Source: Macrothele yani (taxonomy: Eukaryota > Arthropoda > Arachnida > Araneae > Macrothelidae). From it: a DNA stretch of 64,000 bases. The translations under genes and the position numbers were made by a program. Positions 58,146 through 64,000 of the stretch are shown here, piece after piece. Numbering within the stretch: the stretch's first letter is position 1; the number at the start of each line of letters is the position of its first letter. The notes beneath the pieces were generated by a model. That model was given only the letters and a program-made list of their open reading frames with translations. It made no database searches and was not told the origin of the DNA. The stretch spans positions 222,048,331 through 222,112,330 of the forward strand of contig CM077034.1 of NCBI GenBank assembly GCA_039090855.1, written 5' to 3'.

Positions 58146-58560
58146 TCCATGTGGCATGGAGGATTGAACGGGGTGCATTTATCGTTTTACAGGTATGGTC
58201 AGCCAAGAGTGTATGATTACATGCATCAATTGCCAAATGTTTGCTGGAGGAGAATCTCTGCTACAAATGGCTCTCTTTAAATTTCTAGGGACTATAGGGG
58301 CCATTTTAGCACTCTGAAGTGGGCGTGAAACCACTGTGATGATCCGAGCCTTGTGGTGTGAGGCATTATCCTGCTGGACATAGCTCTCTCCTTCAGGAAA
58401 CACCATGCACATGTATATGGGTGAGTTTAGTCTGCAGTGGTTTTAGAATATCTTGTGGCATCTAAATGCTGTCCCAGAGGTATTAACGAACCCAATGCCC
58501 ACCTATGAGAACGCACTCCAAACCACCACACCAACCTCCACCAGCAGTTTGGGGCCCTAG
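58146..58560 (-). pseudogene. Tc1-like transposase fragment, family 4
   Basis: Minus-strand reading includes GESYVQQDNASHHKARI with the second catalytic Asp, then a decayed LKWPP-like region, IWQLMHVIIHSWLTIPVKR and MPHGIEAVLKSKD at the C-terminus. Upstream text (58413-58560) still resembles the usual HWALGPLIPL strand region but has stops. The N-terminal half and terminal repeats are absent. The C-terminus passes without a gap into the 84-bp array. Confidence 0.8.
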
Positions 58561-58684
58561 CCCTTGCGCCCCCCCCCGGGCAATGGCTTTTCATGGGGCC
58601 CTTCGTAATAGCAATAACCTAAACCCATCACAATAACCCCTTTTATGTATATGTAAAAAAATGACATATTGCTTACTCTGACAA
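58561..58684. other. Spacer with left PLE target duplication
   Basis: Contains a C-rich run near 58570 and ends with TTACTCTGACAA (58673-58684), the left copy of the target duplication of the PLE. Confidence 0.6.
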
Positions 58685-58756
58685 CAAATAAAGGTAACTT
58701 GATCACGCTAGTTACGTTAACTGAAAACTTTTACAAAAAGTTCGTAAGTTGGAAGC

Positions 58757-58784
58757 TTTCGACCTTATCTTAGGTCTTCATCAT
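58757..58784 (-). ncRNA. Hammerhead-like core, PLE family 2 (main 3' end)
   Basis: ATGATGA, A, GACC/GGTC stem, GAAA on the minus strand, overlapping the protein stop. Here the extra base between C3 and U4 is A (TTGGCATGATGA); in the other copies it is G. Confidence 0.5.
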
Positions 58785-60465
58785 GCCAATGGAGGACTAA
58801 GATTGTTGCCAGATTCTACATTTGAATTTTTCCTATTTTTGTTGCCAAAACTTAGGATTGATCTCCAGATCAACGGAATGTAGAGAGGAGATTCGGAGTT
58901 GCAAGTCATTGAGTTGAACATAATTTCTATGCTTTCACGGTAACGGAGGGCCAAACGATTGTCAAAAGAAGCAATTCGTTTTGCTTCGTTCCAGTGGGGA
59001 ACTGCAGGTGTGTCTTCCATTGTCAAAATAGACAGGGCAGTATTGGGATTGACTTTCGAAACATCTTTTCTATGTTCTAAAATTCTATGGTTAATGCTCC
59101 TGTATGTGCTTCCAATGTATAAGTTATCCCCAGTAGAAGAAGAGATAGGAATGCAGTAAACTCCTGGGAGGTTCAGGCTTTCAACTTTGTCCCTATCCCT
59201 TTGTAGAAGTTTCAAGATGTTTGGGGTAGATTTAATGGCAAGATGGTAACCAAAACTTCTAAAAAGAATCTGTAACTTATAAGCATAGGAAGGATGGTAA
59301 GGAACAGAACCACAGAATTTCAGGTCTTCTTTCTTGTGAGGAAGGAGGCATTCGATTTTCGAATGGTTTTCATATTTCTTTATGAGGGAGTTGACTGTAA
59401 CAGCAGGGAAACCGTGGGAGAGGGCAATTGTAGAAATTTTGGAGAGTTCTTCTTGAAGAGAGAGTTGGTTGTTGCAAATGATATGAGCCCTGTGGATGTA
59501 TGACTTTAATGCTGCAAGCTTGTAGAGATGCAGGGTGCAAGATTTGTAGGGAATGATGTTAGTGGCCGCAGAAGGTTTTCGATAGACGGAACGAGTAATG
59601 GAGAGATCAGCGTTTCTGCAGATAGATACATCCAGGAAATCAATTTTGTGATTTACTTCCTTAGATATGGTGAGCTTAATGGAAGGAAATTTTTCCGTAA
59701 TGGAGTTGATCAGTATCTGTAGTTCAGACTCGGAATGTGGCCAGCTAATGAAAATGTCGTCTACATATCTTAACCATAGGGAAGGTTGAAAAGGGTATAG
59801 AGGAATGATGGAAACTTCAATATGTTGCATGTAGATTTCAGCAAGCAGAGGAGAAAGAGGTGAGCCCATGGGGAGACCAGATTGTTGCCTATACACAATT
59901 TTGTTGAAAACAAAACAACTGTGTTGATGAATAGTGTGGAAACAATCATAAAGATCTTTGATAAGAGGACCGGGGGTTCAAAATGAAGAATCAATTTCTT
60001 CATGAGGAGCATGTAGGAATCAAAATATGGTACAGAGGGAAACAAAGATTCTACATCAAGAGTATACAGATTATCACAAGGAGAAAAGGAATTAGGAAGG
60101 TTGTGGATGAAGTTTGAAGTAGAGACAACTGTATGAGGATGGTTGGCTGCCAGGGATTTGCATTTGAGGACCAATCTCTTTTCAAGGTTTACTGCTGGAG
60201 AAAAAGAATATTCCACTAAAGGTCTGATGGGGTTACCAGCTTTATGCAGTTTCACTTGCAGGAAGAGCCTGGGAGTTCTAAAGTAAGGAGGATGTGAAAT
60301 ATCACCAAGGAAGGATTGAAGAGTTTCTTTCTTAGCTAATCTGTCAACTGAGTTTTTGAGTGAGTTGGTGGTTTCTGACTGCAAAGGGATGCAGTTAGCA
60401 GATGTAAGAAAAGAAAGCACTTTTTGGTTTAGAGTTTCTTTACCAATCAACTCAATGACTTGCAA
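58781..60465 (-). pseudogene. PLE reverse transcriptase + GIY-YIG protein (one frameshift)
   Basis: Two minus frames. The upstream frame (60465-59770) has FLQVKLHKAGNPIRPLVEY and LYTLDVESLFPSVPYFDSYM (motif A with catalytic Asp). A frameshift near 59970, in a G run, moves to the downstream frame (to 58781): QQSGLPMGSPLSPLLAEIYM (motif B), LRYVDDIFISW (YVDD catalytic pair), KIDFLDVSICR and the PSAATNIIPYKS region. It then has a GIY-YIG domain (LPGVYCIP, DNLYIGSTYRSI) and ends SPPLA. This domain order is diagnostic of Penelope-like elements, which copy RNA onto nicked target DNA. N-terminally incomplete and frameshifted, so inactive. Confidence 0.93.
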
Positions 60466-60579
60466 CTCCGAATCTCCTCTCTACGTTCCGTTGATCTGGA
60501 GATCAATCCTAAGTTTTGGCAACAAAAATAGGAAAAATTCAATTGTAGAATATGGCAACAATCTTAGTCCTCCATTGGC

Positions 60580-60607
60580 GTGATGAAGACCTAAGATAAG
60601 GTCGAAA
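60580..60607 (+). ncRNA. Hammerhead-like core, PLE family 2 (inverted end)
   Basis: GTGATGA (60580-60586), A, GACC, 8-base loop, GGTC, GAAA (60604-60607). It is part of the inverted 3'-end copy. Confidence 0.5.
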
Positions 60608-60725
60608 GCTTCCAACTTACGAACTTTTTGTAAAAGTTTTCAGTTAACGTAACTAGCGTGATCAAGTTACCTTTATTTGTTAATATTGTTACGTGTTTTG
60701 CCCATAATCGTCATTACTCTGACAA

Positions 60726-61075
60726 TAAACCAGTCGCTTGCTTTTTTTTTTTTTTTTTCTAATAAGATTAAAATTGGTCATTATTTGTATATGATCGCGA
60801 ACTACAATTACAATAATTTAGGTGAGGACAGGCCAAAACTACTAATTAATTGGTGGCAGTGCAGGACTCAGGGCGGTTGCCCGGTATGCCTGTACCTGGG
60901 GTCGCCACTGTCCTCCAGCTTGTAGTGTTAACGCTAAGCAGCTGGGATGCGTCGATTCATGACGTTGATGCCATATTCAGGCCTGCCTATTGTCATATAA
61001 CAACTGAAAATGTGATTCTTCAGATCAGATGGCCTTTTTCTCGTCATTAAGAAGAAGGTAGTGTAGAACACGCTA
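60726..61075. other. Spacer between PLE copies
   Basis: A poly-T run near 60742-60758, otherwise unique sequence without a recognised gene. Confidence 0.5.
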
Positions 61076-61375
61076 AGTTACGTGTAAAAGTTTAATGCAA
61101 ATATATTTCAGCCATTACTATGGCCTTCATCAGTGCGACTACGATTGGTTTACGTTGCCAGATTGGAAAGGTAAGTTTTGTAATGGTAACTCCGGGTGAC
61201 GTGAGGCAATGAGGGATTTCCAGATGCAAGGAACGAAAATGGGGAGCTCATGGTTGCAATTTTTGGAAAATAAAATTTCCTAACTTTCTCTAAACCTCAG
61301 AGCATGTCGATTTTGGAAGGGAGCCAACTTTTTAGTATCGGACCAAAGTGGAATAGCAGAAGTGTCAGCCATGGT
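61076..61375 (-). mobile_element. PLE 3' fragment, family 3
   Basis: On the minus strand: MADTSAIPLWSDTKKLAPF, then NRHALRFRES and CIWKSLIASR, aligning with MEDTSAVPHWNEAKRIASF and RFALRYRES of family 2. It is a related but clearly diverged PLE. Only the last ~85 codons and the terminal region with the hammerhead-like core remain. It is truncated by the RNase H-derived satellite that begins at about 61380. Confidence 0.85.
61106..61133 (-). ncRNA. Hammerhead-like core, PLE family 3
   Basis: On the minus strand: CTGATGA (61133-61127), A, stem GGCCA/TGGCT (one G-U pair) with a 6-base loop, and GAAA. It is followed by the self-complementary ATATAT, then TTGC. TGC can pair with GCA immediately before the core as stem I. 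This is the most canonical core in the window. Confidence 0.65.
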
Positions 61376-61382
61376 AAGAAGG

Positions 61383-64000
61383 TATTGAAGGTAATGAGAA
61401 AGCTGCCCTTCTTGCTAAAGAGGGGGCAGAGCCTGCATTAGGGCTCGCCTCTGGTGTGGTCAGAGGATTAACTAAAAGGCTGCTGAGGACTAAGCAGCTT
61501 GACCTCTGGCATGCTACTAGGGGTCAGAGGCAGGCAAAGGAACTTAATCAAGGACCTCATAGGGCTAAGGAACTCCTTAAACTGCCAAAAAAGGATAACA
61601 AAGTGCAACTGTTCTGGGTTCCAGGACATAAAGGTATTGAAGGGAATGAGAAAGCTGCCCTTCTTGCTAAAGAGGGGCAGAGCCTGCATTAGGGCTCGCC
61701 TCTGGTGTGGTCAGAGGATTAACTAAAAGGCTGCTGAGGACTAAGCAGCTTGACCTCTGGCATGCTACTAGGGGTCAGAGGCAGGCAAAGGAACTTAATC
61801 AAGGACCTCATAGGGCTAAGGAACTCCTTAAACTGCCAAAAAAGGATAACAAAGTGCAACTGTTCTGGGTTCCAGGACATAAAGGTATTGAAGGGAATGA
61901 GAAAGCTGCCCTTCTTGCTAAAGAGGGGGCAGAGCCTGCATTAGGGCTCGCCTCTGGTGTGGTCAGAGGATTAACTAAAAGGCTGCTGAGGACTAAGCAG
62001 CTTGACCTCTGGCATGCTACTAGAGGTCAGAGGCAGGCAAAGGAACTTAATCAAGGACCTCATAGGGCTAAGGAACTCCTTAAACTGCCAAAAAAGGATA
62101 ACAAAGTGCAACTGTTCTGGGTTCCAGGACATAAAGGTATTGAAGGGAATGAGAAAGCTGCCCTTCTTGCTAAAGAGGGGGCAGAGCCTGCATTAGGGCT
62201 CGCCTCTGGTGTGGTCAGAGGATTAACTAAAAGGCTGCTGAGGACTAAGCAGCTTGACCTCTGGCATGCTACTAGAGGTCAGAGGCAGGCAAAGGAACTT
62301 AATCAAGGACCTCATAGGGCTAAGGAACTCCTTAAACTGCCAAAAAAGGATAACAAAGTGCAACTGTTCTGGGTTCCAGGACATAAAGGTATTGAAGGGA
62401 ATGAGAAAGCTGCCCTTCTTGCTAAAGAGGGGGCAGAGCCTGCATTAGGGCTCGCCTCTGGTGTGGTCAGAGGATTAACTAAAAGGCTGCTGAGGACTAA
62501 GCAGCTTGACCTCTGGCATGCTACTAGAGGTCAGAGGCAGGCAAAGGAACTTAATCAAGGACCTCATAGGGCTAAGGAACTCCTTAAACTGCCAAAAAAG
62601 GATAACAAAGTGCAACTGTTCTGGGTTCCAGGACATAAAGGTATTGAAGGGAATGAGAAAGCTGCCCTTCTTGCTAAAGAGGGGGCAGAGCCTGCATTAG
62701 GGCTCGCCTCTGGTGTGGTCAGAGGATTAACTAAAAGGCTGCTGAGGACTAAGCAGCTTGACCTCTGGCATGCTACTAGAGGTCAGAGGCAGGCAAAGGA
62801 ACTTAATCAAGGACCTCATAGGGCTAAGGAACTCCTTAAACTGCCAAAAAAGGATAACAAAGTGCAACTGTTCTGGGTTCCAGGACATAAAGGTATTGAA
62901 GGGAATGAGAAAGCTGCCCTTCTTGCTAAAGAGGGGGCAGAGCCTGCATTAGGGCTCGCCTCTGGTGTGGTCAGAGGATTAACTAAAAGGCTGCTGAGGA
63001 CTAAGCAGCTTGACCTCTGGCATGCTACTAGAGGTCAGAGGCAGGCAAAGGAACTTAATCAAGGACCTCATAGGGCTAAGGAACTCCTTAAACTGCCAAA
63101 AAAGGATAACAAAGTGCAACTGTTCTGGGTTCCAGGACATAAAGGTATTGAAGGGAATGAGAAAGCTGCCCTTCTTGCTAAAGAGGGGGCAGAGCCTGCA
63201 TTAGGGCTCGCCTCTGGTGTGGTCAGAGGATTAACTAAAAGGCTGCTGAGGACTAAGCAGCTTGACCTCTGGCATGCTACCAGGGGTCAGAGGCAGGCAA
63301 AGGAACTTAATCAAGGACCTCATAGGGCTAAGGAACTCCTTAAACTGCCAAAAAAGGATAACAAAGTGCAACTGTTCTGGGTTCCAGGACATAAAGGTAT
63401 TGAAGGGAATGAGAAAGCTGCCCTTCTTGCTAAAGAGGGGGCAGAGCCTGCATTAGGGCTCGCCTCTGGTGTGGTCAGAGGATTAACTAAAAGGCTGCTG
63501 AGGACTAAGCAGCTTGACCTCTGGCATGCTACTAGAGGTCAGAGGCAGGCAAAGGAACTTAATCAAGGACCTCATAGGGCTAAGGAACTCCTTAAACTGC
63601 CAAAAAAGGATAACAAAGTGCAACTGTTCTGGGTTCCAGGACATAAAGGTATTGAAGGGAATGAGAAAGCTGCCCTTCTTGCTAAAGAGGGGGCAGAGCC
63701 TGCATTAGGGCTCGCCTCTGGTGTGGTCAGAGGATTAACTAAAAGGCTGCTGAGGACTAAGCAGCTTGACCTCTGGCATGCTACTAGAGGTCAGAGGCAG
63801 GCAAAGGAACTTAATCAAGGACCTCATAGGGCTAAGGAACTCCTTAAACTGCCAAAAAAGGATAACAGAAGTGCAACTGTTCTGGGTTCCAGGACATAAA
63901 GGTATTGAAGGGAATGAGAAAGCTGCCCTTCTTGCTAAAGAGGGGGCAGAGCCTGCATTAGGGCTCGCCTCTGGTGTGGTCAGAGGATTAACTAAAAGGC
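61383..64000 (+). repeat. 252-bp satellite derived from a retrotransposon RNase H region
   Basis: About 10.4 units of 252 bp (84 codons), nearly identical, running off the right edge. Each unit encodes VQLFWVPGHKGIEGNEKAAL, the C-terminal motif of RNase H in jockey/R1-like non-LTR retrotransposons, then AEPALGLASGV, and GQRQAKELNQGP...LLKL, the segment that follows RNase H in those proteins. The unit lacks the first RNase H acidic motifs and has Ala where EKAD would carry the last catalytic Asp. One minus-one indel (near 61672) and one plus-one indel (near 63866) bound a 730-codon open frame. I see no gene-like start, so it is read as a satellite, not a gene. Confidence 0.92.

Larger units (their letters stand above)
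58685..60713 (-). mobile_element. Penelope-like element, family 2, with inverted end
   Basis: A minus-strand PLE covering reverse transcriptase and GIY-YIG domains (58781-60465). Beyond its 5' side lies a short plus-strand copy of the element's own 3' end (about 60450-60683). The whole is flanked by TTACTCTGACAA at 58673-58684 and 60714-60725. The inverted end has the stop region, hammerhead-like core and terminal GTAACTAGCGTGATCAAGTT found at the left edge. The 5' part of the protein is missing. Confidence 0.9.

Noticed and set aside
61707..63899. 730-codon open frame as a multi-RNase H protein
   Set aside because: It is a tandem array of one fragment missing the first acidic motifs and the last catalytic Asp, bounded only by single-base indels.

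Overview
This window looks like intronic DNA from a large, repeat-rich metazoan genome, most likely an arthropod. The only host-gene sequence I can support is two exons of serine palmitoyltransferase subunit 2 (SPTLC2) on the + strand, at 4717-4822 and 56171-56390. Both have AG/GT splice borders. They join in phase (AG|T = Ser, followed by Met-Glu-Gly) into a conserved PLP-enzyme segment that carries the cofactor lysine. They are therefore probably consecutive exons separated by one intron of about 51.3 kb. The arthropod assignment is inferred from the transposon families and is moderate in confidence.

Nearly everything else is transposable elements (TEs) and tandem repeats. From left to right: a 44-bp minisatellite (1-705); a mariner-like fragment; a truncated Tc1-like copy running into a 65-bp satellite (to about 4233); SPTLC2 exon A; a foldback block of Penelope-like element (PLE) sequence with a 552-bp tandem array (4950-8360); and a 2.9-kb hAT-like element filled by a 72-bp satellite with an 11-unit higher-order period (8456-11362).

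The centre is a nest. A mariner-like transposase gene (minus strand) is cut into two pieces at 11464-11825 and 46718-47230. Between them lies a hAT-type element with CAGGGGC termini and an 8-bp target duplication matching at 7 of 8 positions (11826-46717). Inside it are: a 14.8-kb TIR element with a decayed KRBA2/Ginger-like integrase and a 9.3-kb 64-bp minisatellite (11928-26717), itself hit by another TIR element (24121-26343); a TIR element with CCGACA-type terminal repeats around a 124-bp satellite (26725-30277); a 73-bp satellite; two inverted Tc1-like copies; another Tc1-like element; a ~322-bp satellite carrying a tRNA-like module; an RTE-type non-LTR retrotransposon (42270-45290); and a long CT microsatellite.

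The right part holds a third Tc1-like family (47470-48663), a tRNA-headed SINE, a 201-bp satellite, a palindromic PLE insertion, a foldback element, SPTLC2 exon B, an 84-bp satellite derived from a Tc1 transposase C-terminus, a PLE with RT and GIY-YIG domains (58685-60713), a second PLE fragment, and a 252-bp satellite derived from the RNase H region of a non-LTR retrotransposon that runs off the window.

Two themes recur. First, pieces of TEs have been amplified into satellites at least three times (PLE end, Tc1 C-terminus, RNase H region). Second, all three PLE families carry hammerhead-ribozyme-like cores in their terminal regions. None of the TE genes is intact in the window.
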